Assembly (NCBI RefSeq): GCF_007954505.1
Contig: NZ_CP042412.1
Coordinates: 3,782,001-3,846,000 of the forward strand
Origin: Microbacterium sp. CBA3102
Lineage (GTDB): Bacteria; Actinomycetota; Actinomycetes; Actinomycetales; Microbacteriaceae
DNA: 64,000 bases
Direction of reading: 5' to 3'
The notes beneath the pieces are model-generated. The model was given only the letters and a program-made list of their open reading frames with translations, ran no database searches and was not told where the DNA came from. A program made the position numbers and the translations under genes. Positions 36,940-46,737 of the stretch are shown here, in pieces. Position 1 is the stretch's first letter, and each line of letters begins with the position of its first letter.

Positions 36940-37254
36940 ATGGGAACGATCCAGTACGGCAACGGCGAAGAGATCCACATCGAGGACCGCGCGCTCGCCC
37001 ATCTGAAGGTGGTCATCGCGACCAAGCTCCGCCGCAACGAGAGCTTCACCCTGTCCTGGCGTCATCCCGATGGCGAACCCGCCGGACGCTCGACGATCTG
37101 GCTGCACCCGTCCATTCCGCTGCGTTTCACCTTCGAGGCACCCGAGGCACCGCAGCTGAATCCGACCTGGATCCAGAACCTGATGCACTCCGCGAGCTCG
37201 ACGGGCGGAATCAGCCTCGTCGACGAGGTGCTCGACGTGCCGCAAGAGGCGTGA
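36940..37254 (+). CDS. Small Microbacteriaceae protein (DUF7882-like)
   Basis: A 104-residue soluble protein. MGTIQYGNGEEIHIEDRALA followed by HLKVVIATKLRRNESFTLSW is the conserved N-terminus of a small family common in this bacterial family, sometimes labelled as an ATP-dependent DNA ligase domain but with no ligase motifs here. The role is unknown. It is 4 bp before the next gene and may be translated with it. Confidence 0.7.
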   Translation: MGTIQYGNGEEIHIEDRALAHLKVVIATKLRRNESFTLSWRHPDGEPAGRSTIWLHPSIPLRFTFEAPEAPQLNPTWIQNLMHSASSTGGISLVDEVLDVPQEA

Positions 37255-37258
37255 CACC

Positions 37259-37882
37259 GTGGCACCGCGCGAAGAGCACGTCGACGGCCTCCCCACGGGG
37301 GATCCTGCGACCAGGGAGCGACACGGCGAGGTGAGACGGCGCTCGCTCCTGGCTGGTGCGGCATGGTCGGTTCCCGTGATCGCTGCGGCTGTCGCGACAC
37401 CGCTCGCCGCCGCATCGGGGGGTGCGCGTGGGCGGTTCGTGATCGAGTCGATGTTGGGCGGCACCTGGATCGATCCCGAGTACTACGGGGCATCGATCCA
37501 GCTGCGCAACGACGACACACAGGCCGTCTCGCTGCCTGTCGAGCCGATCACCAGCGGCGTCGTCGTGGTGACGTTCGCCTCGATCGATGTCGGCGCCGTG
37601 GCACCCGCCATCATCGCGAACGCCGGCGGCGGCAGCCCCGTCGTGGGTGCGCTGCCGGCGACCGACCCGACGTGGACGGCCGGAGGCGCGGTCGACAACG
37701 GCGACGGCACAGTGTCCTACACACTCGTCTTCGCAGGGTCGGTGGCCGGTCAGGGCGTGACCCACGTCACCTTCGGCATCCTCGGCTCGAGCCCGCTGCA
37801 TTCAGGCATCACCGTGGAGGTCCGAGCCACAGGCGACCCGACGGACGGGACGACGAGCTCTCGCACGGTGACCCTGTTCTGA
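37259..37882 (+). CDS. Tat-exported protein of unknown function
   Basis: A 207-residue protein with a twin-arginine signal: RRRSLLAGAAWSVPVIAAAV at about 26-45, ending near PLAAAS. The mature part is Gly/Ala/Val/Thr-rich and predicted to be all-beta, with no recognised domain. The GTG start is 4 bp after the previous stop; no strong ribosome site is seen, so coupling is likely. It may be a surface or envelope protein. Confidence 0.65.
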   Translation: MAPREEHVDGLPTGDPATRERHGEVRRRSLLAGAAWSVPVIAAAVATPLAAASGGARGRFVIESMLGGTWIDPEYYGASIQLRNDDTQAVSLPVEPITSGVVVVTFASIDVGAVAPAIIANAGGGSPVVGALPATDPTWTAGGAVDNGDGTVSYTLVFAGSVAGQGVTHVTFGILGSSPLHSGITVEVRATGDPTDGTTSSRTVTLF

Positions 37883-37967
37883 GTGCCATCGGGTGAGTGT
37901 GCCGCCGGTCACCCCGTCCGGGTGAGAAGAACGGCAGCGCCCGCGTCGAGGGCCGCAGAATCGGCTC

Positions 37968-38597
37968 ATGCACAGAGGCGCCTCGGATGAGCCCACCCCC
38001 ACGACACGTGTTCTGGACATCGTCACGGTCGTCCTGCTCTCGGTGACCGCGGTCGTGACGGCGTGGTGCGGCTTCGAGGCCTCGAAGTGGGGCGGCGAGA
38101 TGTCCATCGCGTTCAGCCAGGCCTCCAGCGCTCGCGTTCAAGCGGCTTCCGCCCAGTCCACCGCCCAAGCTGCGCGACAGTACGACCTCACGCTGTACAC
38201 GGAATGGGTTCTCGCGGAAGCCGACGGGCGGGACGATCTGGTGAGCTTCGTCGAGGAACGCTTCACCGAGGAGTTCGCGTTGGCTTTCGACGCATGGACC
38301 GCAGAGGGGCGCGCCGCGCGCGGGCCGTTCGTGATGGAGGAATACGTGCCGCCCGGCACACGGGAAGCCGAGCAGTTGAGCGCGCGAGCGGATGCGAAGT
38401 TCGACGAAGCGCTCACCAACAATCAGCGCGGCGACAACTACTCCCTGCTCACCGTGCTGTTCGCGCTCGTCCTGTTCTTCGCCGCGATCTCTCAGCACCA
38501 GGCGGTCCCCTGGCGACGCCGGGTGTTCCTCGGCCTGAGCGGCGTCATCGTGCTGTGCGGACTCGCCCTGTTGATCACGTTCCCGATCAAGATCTGA
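37968..38597 (+). CDS. Unknown membrane protein (DUF4337-like layout)
   Basis: A 209-residue protein with one N-terminal helix (about 15-35), a mostly helical soluble region rich in Ala and Gln (about 45-155, SIAFSQASSARVQAASAQ) and two C-terminal helices (about 158-178 and 186-205). The layout is like DUF4337-type proteins, but the match is not certain. It is convergent with the arylsulfatase. Confidence 0.6.
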   Translation: MHRGASDEPTPTTRVLDIVTVVLLSVTAVVTAWCGFEASKWGGEMSIAFSQASSARVQAASAQSTAQAARQYDLTLYTEWVLAEADGRDDLVSFVEERFTEEFALAFDAWTAEGRAARGPFVMEEYVPPGTREAEQLSARADAKFDEALTNNQRGDNYSLLTVLFALVLFFAAISQHQAVPWRRRVFLGLSGVIVLCGLALLITFPIKI

Positions 38598-38638
38598 CCC
38601 GGGTGGACGCCACCCCGACCAGAACCCCGCCGCCGCCA

Positions 38639-40984
38639 TCAGAGATAGGCGATGTGCACGTCGTCGATGAGGCCGTCGAAAGGAAACGGCATCCGATCCG
38701 CATACCGACGTGAGACGGGGCCGCCGTATGCGCGCCCGATGTCGAGGCAGTCGTTCGCACTGAACAGCAAGGGCGCGCTGACCGGCACCACCCCGGACGC
38801 CACCTCGACGCCGTCGGCCCGGAGCACGACCTTCAGCGGACCGCCTGGTCGACGTTCCACATAGTCCGTCACCACTTCGATCACCGACTCCCCTGGGGCG
38901 AGAGGCGACTCTGTCGCGATGGTGGTTCGTTGGATGAGGAAGAGGTTGTACTCATAGGTGAGGACACCGTCATCGAGGAAGCACGTCAGCCCGCCTCCCG
39001 AGCCCCCGAGCTTGTACAGAACCCCGTTCGCCCGCTCCGGAAGGGTGACGCCCAACCGGACCACGTTCGGCTTGTTACTGAGAGCGGGAGCGCAGAACTC
39101 CGGAATGCGGAACGTGTCGCCCGTGAAACTCCACTCCGTGTACGGCGGCGCGATGCGCTGTTCCGGATGGAGGGCGACGACCCACAGCCCGCCCCCGACG
39201 GGCAGCACCTTGTTCTTGGCCGCTTCCATGGCGAAGAGTTCTTTGAGCTGTGCGAGCTTCTCCGGGTGCTCCGACGCCACGTCGTGGGCCTGGCTCCAGT
39301 CGTTCTCGAGATCGTAGAGCTCCCACAGGTCCTCATCCGGGGTCCAGGTCCGGATACCCGCAGGCAGGCCTTGCACCCAGGGCAGACGCGGCCCGATCGC
39401 GGAGGCCATCCACCCATCCGAGTAGATGGATCTGCTCCCCATGATCTCGAAGTACTGCGTGTGCCGGCGTCCTTCCGCCTCCGCATCGGCGAGCGAGTAC
39501 GCGAAGCTGACGCCGTCGAGGGGCTCCTGGGGGATCCCGTTCACCACGTCGGGTTCGCTGATTCCGAGGATGTCGTAGATCGTCGGCACGACGTCGATGA
39601 CGTGGTGGAACTGAGTACGCGGAGTCGCATCGGGCTGGAGCCGCGCGGGCCACTTCACGATGAGCGGGTTCCGAGTGCCCCCGAGGTGCGATGCCAGAAG
39701 CTTCATCCCTTGGTAGGGAGTGGAACCCGCCCAGGCCCAGCCTGCGTGATACTGGTTGTCGGTCGCGGGCGTGCCGATCGCGTCCAGTCCTCCGAGCTCT
39801 TCGAGTGCGGCGATGTGCTCGGAGACGTTGCTCGGGATGCCGTTCTGCGCGAGCAGCTCACTGATGGTGCCGTTCTGCCCCTCGCCGGACGAGCCGTTGT
39901 CGCCCCACAGGTAGAGGACGATGGTGTTCTCTCCGTAGCCGAGTCGTTCCACCTCGTCGATGACCCTGCCCGCCTGCACGTCGACGTGCTCGGCGAAACC
40001 GGCTGCGACCTCCATCAGACGACGTTGGAATGGCTTCTCGTCATCGGGAATGTCATCCCATGCGGCCATTTCGGGATGGCGGGGAGTGAGCTCGGCATCG
40101 GCGGGAATCCACCCTGCGCTCTTGGCCCGTTCATGGACGCGCTCACGGTACGCATCCCACCCGTCGTCGAACTTGCCCTTGTACTTGTCGGCCCAGTCCT
40201 TGGTGACGTGATGGGGACCGTGGATCGCTCCGCTCGCCCAATACATCAGGAACGGCTTCTCGGGCGCGAGCGCCTTGTGCGCGCGGAGCCAGCCGATGGC
40301 ATCATCGGCGATGTCCTCGCTCAGGTGATAGCCCTCCTCCGGCGTCTTCGGCGGCAGCACGACCGTCGTGTTGCGCACCAAGTTCGGTTCATACTGCGAC
40401 GCCTCCCCCGCGAGGAAGCCGTAGAAGTACTCGAACCCGTATCCGGTGGGCCACCTGTCGAACGGACCGGCAGCGGTGGTCTCCTCCGCGGGAGTGTTGT
40501 GCCATTTCCCCCACGCCGCGGTGGAGTAGCCGTAGTTGCGAAGCACCTCCGCGACGGTCGCCGTGCTCTTCGGAATGTGGCCGGAGTAGCCGTCCCAGTC
40601 GTTCGCCAGCTCGGCGATCTGGCCGTTCCCCACCCGATGGTGGTTTCGCCCTGTCAACAACGCCGCCCTCGTGGGCGAGCACATCGCCGTCGTGTGGAAC
40701 CTGTTGTAGCCGACTCCCTCGTCACGCAGCCGGTCGAAAGTCGGCGTGCTCACCTCGCCGCCGAGCGACGTCGGCAATGCGGGGCCTGCATCATCGATCA
40801 GAACGATCAGGATGTTCGGCGCGTCCGAGGGAAGATGCGACTCGACAGGCTTCGGGGAATACGTCGATTCCTGCATGATGCGCCCCGCGACGCTTCCCGA
40901 TGGCGGCGGCGGAAAGGGCAGCACCCTCGCAGGCGGCAACGGTGCCGAACGAATCGGCCGAACTCCTTCGGATCCAGCAACCAT
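38639..40984 (-). CDS. Arylsulfatase
   Basis: A 781-residue sulfatase hydrolysing sulfate esters. The formylglycine motif C-x-P-x-R is in TTAMCSPTRAALLTG (Cys102), metal ligands in VLIDDAGP (about 63-66), and AAWGKWH further on. The last 200 residues form a jelly-roll-like C-terminal domain. ATG 40984 has GGAG 6 nt upstream; the earlier ATG at 41065 is an alternative. No secretion signal is evident. Activity needs a formylglycine-generating enzyme, which is not in the window. Confidence 0.9.
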   Translation of the reverse strand: MVAGSEGVRPIRSAPLPPARVLPFPPPPSGSVAGRIMQESTYSPKPVESHLPSDAPNILIVLIDDAGPALPTSLGGEVSTPTFDRLRDEGVGYNRFHTTAMCSPTRAALLTGRNHHRVGNGQIAELANDWDGYSGHIPKSTATVAEVLRNYGYSTAAWGKWHNTPAEETTAAGPFDRWPTGYGFEYFYGFLAGEASQYEPNLVRNTTVVLPPKTPEEGYHLSEDIADDAIGWLRAHKALAPEKPFLMYWASGAIHGPHHVTKDWADKYKGKFDDGWDAYRERVHERAKSAGWIPADAELTPRHPEMAAWDDIPDDEKPFQRRLMEVAAGFAEHVDVQAGRVIDEVERLGYGENTIVLYLWGDNGSSGEGQNGTISELLAQNGIPSNVSEHIAALEELGGLDAIGTPATDNQYHAGWAWAGSTPYQGMKLLASHLGGTRNPLIVKWPARLQPDATPRTQFHHVIDVVPTIYDILGISEPDVVNGIPQEPLDGVSFAYSLADAEAEGRRHTQYFEIMGSRSIYSDGWMASAIGPRLPWVQGLPAGIRTWTPDEDLWELYDLENDWSQAHDVASEHPEKLAQLKELFAMEAAKNKVLPVGGGLWVVALHPEQRIAPPYTEWSFTGDTFRIPEFCAPALSNKPNVVRLGVTLPERANGVLYKLGGSGGGLTCFLDDGVLTYEYNLFLIQRTTIATESPLAPGESVIEVVTDYVERRPGGPLKVVLRADGVEVASGVVPVSAPLLFSANDCLDIGRAYGGPVSRRYADRMPFPFDGLIDDVHIAYL

Positions 40985-41137
40985 CGACTTCTCCGAACTC
41001 CCGCCAGAGACGAAGGTCGGATCGATCCGAGCACCGCGCACTGGATGGCGCTCAAAGTAGCGCATCGCCCCCTCGGCGACAAGACCTCGTCGTGTCGACG
41101 AGGGGCCTCCCATCGGGGCTTTTCACTGCGTGTGCTG

Positions 41138-41210
41138 AGCCGACTACGGGACTCGAACCCGTAACCCCCGTATTACAAGTACGGTGCGCTACCAATTGCG
41201 CCAAGTCGGC
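41138..41210 (-). tRNA. tRNA-Thr (anticodon TGT)
   Basis: A full 73-nt cloverleaf on the minus strand: acceptor GCCGACT/AGTCGGC, anticodon stem CCGTA/TACGG with loop CTTGTAA, T-loop TTCGAGT, discriminator T. CCA is not encoded. The anticodon TGT reads ACA. Confidence 0.95.
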
Positions 41211-41250
41211 GGATGCCATCAGCTTAGCGATGACATCGACCCCCTCCGAA

Positions 41251-42189
41251 TCAGGGGGCGGGTGTGGAGGTCGGTGTCGGGGTCGGCGTTTCGCGCGACG
41301 CGTCGCTGGCGACGCTGAGGACGAACTGCGAGAATTCGGCGGGATCGTCCATGGCGCCGACGTAGGCCTCGCCGTTCGCCACGATCATCGGGGTCGCGGT
41401 CAGCACCAGGTCATCGGAACCGGCGAGCGGGCCGTCCAGTGCCCGGGTCGTGGCTTCCTTGGCCCAGCTGACGAAGTCGCCGTCCTCGATGCACGAGCGG
41501 ACGGCCTTGCCGTTGTCGACGCCGACGGCGAGAGCAAGATTCGCGAGATCTTCGTCGGAGAGACCATCGCTGCCGACCTCGGGCTGATCGTCGAGCAGCT
41601 CGTGGTTGAACGCGTAGAACTGCTCGGGCGAATGCGTGGCGACGCACGCCGCGGCCGCAGCCGAACGCAGCGAGAACTTGGTGCCGTTCGAGCTCGCGGT
41701 GAGCAGGGCCACCGGGTGGTAGCTGACGGTGACCGCGCCTTCCTTGATCCATCCGGCGAGCTGGCGGGCGTTGGCACGCTCGAACATTCCGGCGTCGGGC
41801 GAGAGGTAGTCGACGTAGACGTGGATGTCGACCTTCTCGGACGCCGTCGGCTCCGGCGTCGGAGATTCGGAAGCGCCCGCGTCGCTCGGCTCGGGCGTGG
41901 GGGTCGTGGGTACCGCAGCGGATCCGGCGAAGGCCTCGACGTCGGTGACGACGACGCCGTCCGATTCCATGCCGGTCGGCGTGAGCCGCGGCTTGGACAC
42001 CTGCGACGACACCGCCAGCGTCACCGCCGTGCCGATCGCGCCCACCGCGACCAGCGCCACAGCGCTGATGATGATCCGTCGCATGAGGCGCGCCCGCGAC
42101 TGCTGGGCGTGCACTCTCTGAGCCTTCTCCCGCACGACCTCGCGGGAATTGCGTGGCGTGGGGACGTTCGGCGTTTCGTCGCTCGACAT
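41251..42189 (-). CDS. DsbA-like thioredoxin-fold protein lacking CxxC
   Basis: A 312-residue membrane-anchored protein: charged N-terminus, helix (about 38-63), Pro/Thr/Glu-rich linker (about 88-115), then a DsbA-type thioredoxin fold (IHVYVDYLSPDAGMFE; ATPMIVANGEAYVG with the cis-Pro). In active relatives the first motif reads DYxCPFC; here it is SPDA, so both redox Cys are gone. Two other Cys (about 187 and 231) remain. It is probably not an oxidoreductase but a binding or chaperone-like protein. Confidence 0.82.
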   Translation of the reverse strand: MSSDETPNVPTPRNSREVVREKAQRVHAQQSRARLMRRIIISAVALVAVGAIGTAVTLAVSSQVSKPRLTPTGMESDGVVVTDVEAFAGSAAVPTTPTPEPSDAGASESPTPEPTASEKVDIHVYVDYLSPDAGMFERANARQLAGWIKEGAVTVSYHPVALLTASSNGTKFSLRSAAAAACVATHSPEQFYAFNHELLDDQPEVGSDGLSDEDLANLALAVGVDNGKAVRSCIEDGDFVSWAKEATTRALDGPLAGSDDLVLTATPMIVANGEAYVGAMDDPAEFSQFVLSVASDASRETPTPTPTSTPAP

Positions 42190-42422
42190 CGTTCCTCTTG
42201 TAAGTCTCCAGGGGGGTCCGGGTTGGCCCCGACCGCCGCTCGGCGACGATCGCCGCAGCGCGCGGCCGAGTTCGATGCTAGCGATTCAGGCTGAGAAATA
42301 CCCAGGTACCCCGGTTCGTGCCATACTGATTCCGACCCAGAGTCGGGTCACGGCGGGTTCACTCCGCCGCTTCATCACTACGGATCGTCCGGCACGTACC
42401 TGCCGGTGAAGGAGAAACAACG

Positions 42423-43526
<1,104 letters not shown>

Positions 43527-43536
43527 TCGGATCCAC

Positions 43537-43577
43537 AGACGCGGCGCAGGCTGACTTCGGTCGCCTGCGCCGCGTCT
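43537..43577 (+). terminator. Large 3' hairpin after msiK
   Basis: A 15-bp perfect stem (43537-43551 with 43563-43577) is topped by a second small stem GAC-TTCG-GTC. It acts as a terminator; a conserved msiK 3' RNA motif has been described in actinobacteria and this stretch could be that element. Confidence 0.75.
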
Positions 43578-43616
43578 CTTTCTGTCTCCGTCGTCACCCC
43601 GCGTTCAGGGAGCACC

Positions 43617-44921
43617 ATGCACGATTCACTGCGGATCACCGCGAGCAAGATCGATCCGGGTCTCCTGGCCCTCCCCTGGTCCACCACGCTCGCGAAGTGG
43701 CCCTCGGAGTACATCGTGTCGCTCCCGAAGGGTCTTTCCCGCCATCTCGTGCGCTTCGCCGACCTCTCCGGCCGCGTCATCGCGGTGAAGGAGACCACGG
43801 CCGAGATGGCCCAACGCGAATACGAGATGCTGGGCAACCTCGCTCGGCTCGATGTCCCCTGCGTCGACCGCGTCGCCGTGATCGCCGGACGTACGGATGC
43901 CGACGGGGAGCCGCTGCCGGCAGCCCTCGTGACAGCGCATCTGCGCTTCTCCATGCCCTATCGCGCGCTGTTCACCCGCGTCCTCCGTCCGGATACGGCC
44001 ACCCGGCTCGTGGACGCCTTGGCGCTCCTCCTGGTGCGCCTGCACAACGTCGGCTTCTACTGGGGCGATGTCTCCCTGTCGAACACGCTGTTCCGTCGCG
44101 ACGCCGGAGCCTTCGCGGCGTATCTGGTCGACGCCGAGACCGGGGAACTGCACGAGGAGGGGCTGACCGACGGCCAACGTGCCTACGACCTCGACCTCGC
44201 CCGCACGAACATCGCCGGGGAGATCATGGACCTCGCCGCCGGGGGCCGCCTGGAGCACGGTGTGGATGCCATCGCGATCGCCGACGGCATCGTGTCCTCG
44301 TATCGGTCCCTGTGGGCGGAGCTGACCGCCCAGGAGTCGTTCTCGGCCGCAGAGACGTGGCGCATCACGGAACGCGTCGAGCGGCTCAACGCTCTGGGCT
44401 TCGACATCGACGAGATGTCCATGTCGACGACGGCGGATGGCACGGTCGTCGAGATCCAACCGAAGGTGGTGGACGCCGGTCACCATCAGCGCCGCCTGAT
44501 CCGCCTGACGGGGCTCGACGTCGAAGAGAACCAGGCCCGGCGCCTGCTCAACGACCTCGACGAGTTCCGCGCCCGTTCGACGAAGCAGTGGTCCGACGAG
44601 GAGATGTACGCGCACGAGTGGCTCACGCGGGTCTTCGAGCCCGTCGTCCGCGCGATCCCGTACGAACTGCGCGCCAAACTCGAGCCCGCGGAGGTGTTCC
44701 ACCAGGTACTGGAGCACCGGTGGTACCTGTCACAGGCGCAGGGGCGTTCCGTGCCCCTCGCGGAGGTCCTGACGAGCTACATCAACGAGGTGTTGCGCCA
44801 CCGCCGTGACGAGGCCACCATCATGGGTCCACCCACCGAGACGATGAGCCTGCCCGTCATCACCGGGGTGACTCCCGTCACCGACGACGACGAGGACATC
44901 GACTGGCGGGACCTGGTCTGA
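43617..44921 (+). CDS. DUF4032-family kinase-like protein
   Basis: A 434-residue soluble protein. The N-terminal half has traces of a protein-kinase-like fold (RVIAVKETTAEMAQREYEML; LHNVGFYWGDVSLSNTLF, where the Asp and Asn could be catalytic-loop residues); the C-terminal half is the DUF4032 region. It is conserved in actinobacteria next to the sugar ATPase gene, as here, but has no proven role. Confidence 0.8.
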   Translation: MHDSLRITASKIDPGLLALPWSTTLAKWPSEYIVSLPKGLSRHLVRFADLSGRVIAVKETTAEMAQREYEMLGNLARLDVPCVDRVAVIAGRTDADGEPLPAALVTAHLRFSMPYRALFTRVLRPDTATRLVDALALLLVRLHNVGFYWGDVSLSNTLFRRDAGAFAAYLVDAETGELHEEGLTDGQRAYDLDLARTNIAGEIMDLAAGGRLEHGVDAIAIADGIVSSYRSLWAELTAQESFSAAETWRITERVERLNALGFDIDEMSMSTTADGTVVEIQPKVVDAGHHQRRLIRLTGLDVEENQARRLLNDLDEFRARSTKQWSDEEMYAHEWLTRVFEPVVRAIPYELRAKLEPAEVFHQVLEHRWYLSQAQGRSVPLAEVLTSYINEVLRHRRDEATIMGPPTETMSLPVITGVTPVTDDDEDIDWRDLV

Positions 44922-44943
44922 GCGGCGGACCTGGTCTGAGCGC

Positions 44944-45002
44944 CGAAACCCCTCTTCATCGTCGATACCTCCGGTGAACGGTGCCGGAGCCCGGGGGTTT
45001 CG
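44944..45002. terminator. Compound hairpin between convergent genes
   Basis: CGAAACCCC (44944-44952) pairs with GGGGTTTCG (44994-45002), and the loop holds a further CTCCGG/CCGGAG stem. It lies between the DUF4032 and NAD(P)-binding genes. Confidence 0.5.
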
Positions 45003-45056
45003 ACACGGCAGGGGGGCGTCGACCGCCCGAGACGTGGTCGCGCCCGATACGCGCGG

Positions 45057-45698
45057 TCAGTAGCCGACCGTGAAGCGCTCGCGGTGGTGATTCCCCTGTT
45101 CGATCTCGTCGACCACGGCCATCGCGAAGTCCGCACCGGAGATGAACGACTTCCCCTCGGCATCGCGGACGATCACGTCACCGCCGTCGCGGTAGTGTCC
45201 GGTGCGCTCACCATCGGCCCAGGGACCGAAGACCTCTGCGGGGTGGATGAAGAACCAGTCGAGATCCTCATCCGTGCTCTCCAGGAGCGCGAGGGAATCG
45301 ATGCCGACCTGCGCTTCGTGCTTGTACTCCTCGGGGAAGTCCTGATCGAACAGACGCGGTCCGCCCGGAGCGACGAGGCTGCCACCTGCTCCTCCGACCA
45401 CACCGAGACGCGTCGGCGTACCGGCGAGCTGAGAGACGACATTGGTCAACGCCTCCAACGCCCGATCGGCCATGTCCCCGCGCGGTGAGAGCGCCGAGAC
45501 GACGGCGTCCGCACCGACGAAGGCGTCCGCGAGCGACGCCGGCTCCAGCGCCGAGCCCTGCACGTAGGCTGCGCCCGCTACCGGATCAGTCGCCTCCGAG
45601 CGCGAGATCGCGATCACGGCATGTCCTCGACTCACCGCCTCGGCGACGATATGACGACCGGCGTACCCGGTTCCTCCGAGGACGATGATGCGAGCCAT
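45057..45698 (-). CDS. NAD(P)-binding atypical SDR protein
   Basis: A 213-residue Rossmann-fold protein of the YwnB/NmrA-like atypical short-chain dehydrogenase group: IIVLGGTGYAGRHIVAEA at the N-terminus, then VVSALSPRGD and the FIHPAEVFGPWADG segment. No Tyr-x3-Lys pair is seen, so reductase activity is uncertain. It lies 25 bp downstream of rlmB on the same strand. Confidence 0.8.
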   Translation of the reverse strand: MARIIVLGGTGYAGRHIVAEAVSRGHAVIAISRSEATDPVAGAAYVQGSALEPASLADAFVGADAVVSALSPRGDMADRALEALTNVVSQLAGTPTRLGVVGGAGGSLVAPGGPRLFDQDFPEEYKHEAQVGIDSLALLESTDEDLDWFFIHPAEVFGPWADGERTGHYRDGGDVIVRDAEGKSFISGADFAMAVVDEIEQGNHHRERFTVGY

Positions 45699-45723
45699 GG
45701 TGGACCTCTCTCTGGGCGTGCGG

Positions 45724-46737
45724 CTAGGACTGCTTCGCGGCGCGGACCGTCGCCACCTGATACAGCGCGACCGACGTCGCGATACCGGCGTTCAGCGACT
45801 CCGTCGCGGCGGAGATCGGGATCGAGACGATCTGGTCGCACGTCTCGGTGACGAGCCGCGACAGCCCCTTGCCCTCCGAACCCACGACGATCACCACGGG
45901 ACGATCGGCGAGCTGCAGGTCGGGAAGCGACACATCGCCGCCACCGTCGAGTCCGAGCACGAACACGCCCTGCTTCTTGAACTCCTTGAGCTGCGTCGTG
46001 AGGTTCGTCGCGAGTGCCACCGGGATCCTCGCAGCGGCGCCCGCACTGGTCTTCCAGGCCGCGGAGTTCACCCCGGCGGAACGGCGCTGCGGCAGGATGA
46101 TGCCGTGACCTCCGAAAGCGGCAGCGGATCGGATGATCGCTCCGAGGTTGCGGGGATCGGTGACACCGTCCAGCGCCACGAACAGCGGCACCTCGCCCTG
46201 GTCGATGACCTTCTCGAGGAGGTCCTGCGGGTGGGCGTACTCGTACGGGGGCACCTTGAGCGCGACGCCCTGGTGCACGCCGTCGAAGCCGGCCATGCGG
46301 TCGAGCTCCTGCCGGGTGACCTCCATCACGGGGATTCCGCGATGGGTCGCGATCGACAGCATCTCCTTGACGCGGTCGTCCATCTCCACGCGCTGCGCGA
46401 TGTAGAAGGCCGCCGCGGGGATCTTCGCGCGCAGCGCCTCGAGCACCGAGTTGCGCCCGGTGACCGTCTCGGTGTCGGTGGTGTTGTCCTTCGCCCTCGC
46501 GGAGCGGTTGGGATTGCCGCCCGAGGTCTGGCGCTGTCCACCGGGCTTGCCCTTGCCCCCGGAGGCGGCATAGCGCTCAGCTGCTGCCTTGCGCTTGCCC
46601 GCGGGGTGCCAGGCGCGGTCCTCCGCCTTCGGGGTCGGACCGCGGCCCTCGAGTGCCTTGCGCCCGAGTCCGCCCGTGCCCTTGGTCGGGCCCTTCTTCT
46701 TACCGTTGCTCGCGCCGGGGCGCTGTGGCTTAGCCAT
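45724..46737 (-). CDS. rlmB: 23S rRNA 2'-O-methyltransferase (RlmB, SpoU family)
   Basis: A 337-residue SPOUT methyltransferase that modifies the 23S rRNA peptidyl-transferase region (G2251 in E. coli). The first 90 residues form a basic Lys/Gly/Arg-rich extension. The catalytic knot shows IIRSAAAFGGHGIILP, IVVGSEGKGLSRL and VSIPISAATESLNAGIATSVALY. It overlaps the end of cysS by 8 bp, a conserved gene pair. Confidence 0.9.
   Translation of the reverse strand: MAKPQRPGASNGKKKGPTKGTGGLGRKALEGRGPTPKAEDRAWHPAGKRKAAAERYAASGGKGKPGGQRQTSGGNPNRSARAKDNTTDTETVTGRNSVLEALRAKIPAAAFYIAQRVEMDDRVKEMLSIATHRGIPVMEVTRQELDRMAGFDGVHQGVALKVPPYEYAHPQDLLEKVIDQGEVPLFVALDGVTDPRNLGAIIRSAAAFGGHGIILPQRRSAGVNSAAWKTSAGAAARIPVALATNLTTQLKEFKKQGVFVLGLDGGGDVSLPDLQLADRPVVIVVGSEGKGLSRLVTETCDQIVSIPISAATESLNAGIATSVALYQVATVRAAKQS

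Noticed and set aside
38930..41164. 744-codon open frame on the plus strand
   Set aside because: Shadow of the arylsulfatase; no domain and biased composition.
44972..44985. PHO box after the DUF4032 gene
   Set aside because: A single GGTGAAC inside a terminator-like hairpin, with no promoter downstream.
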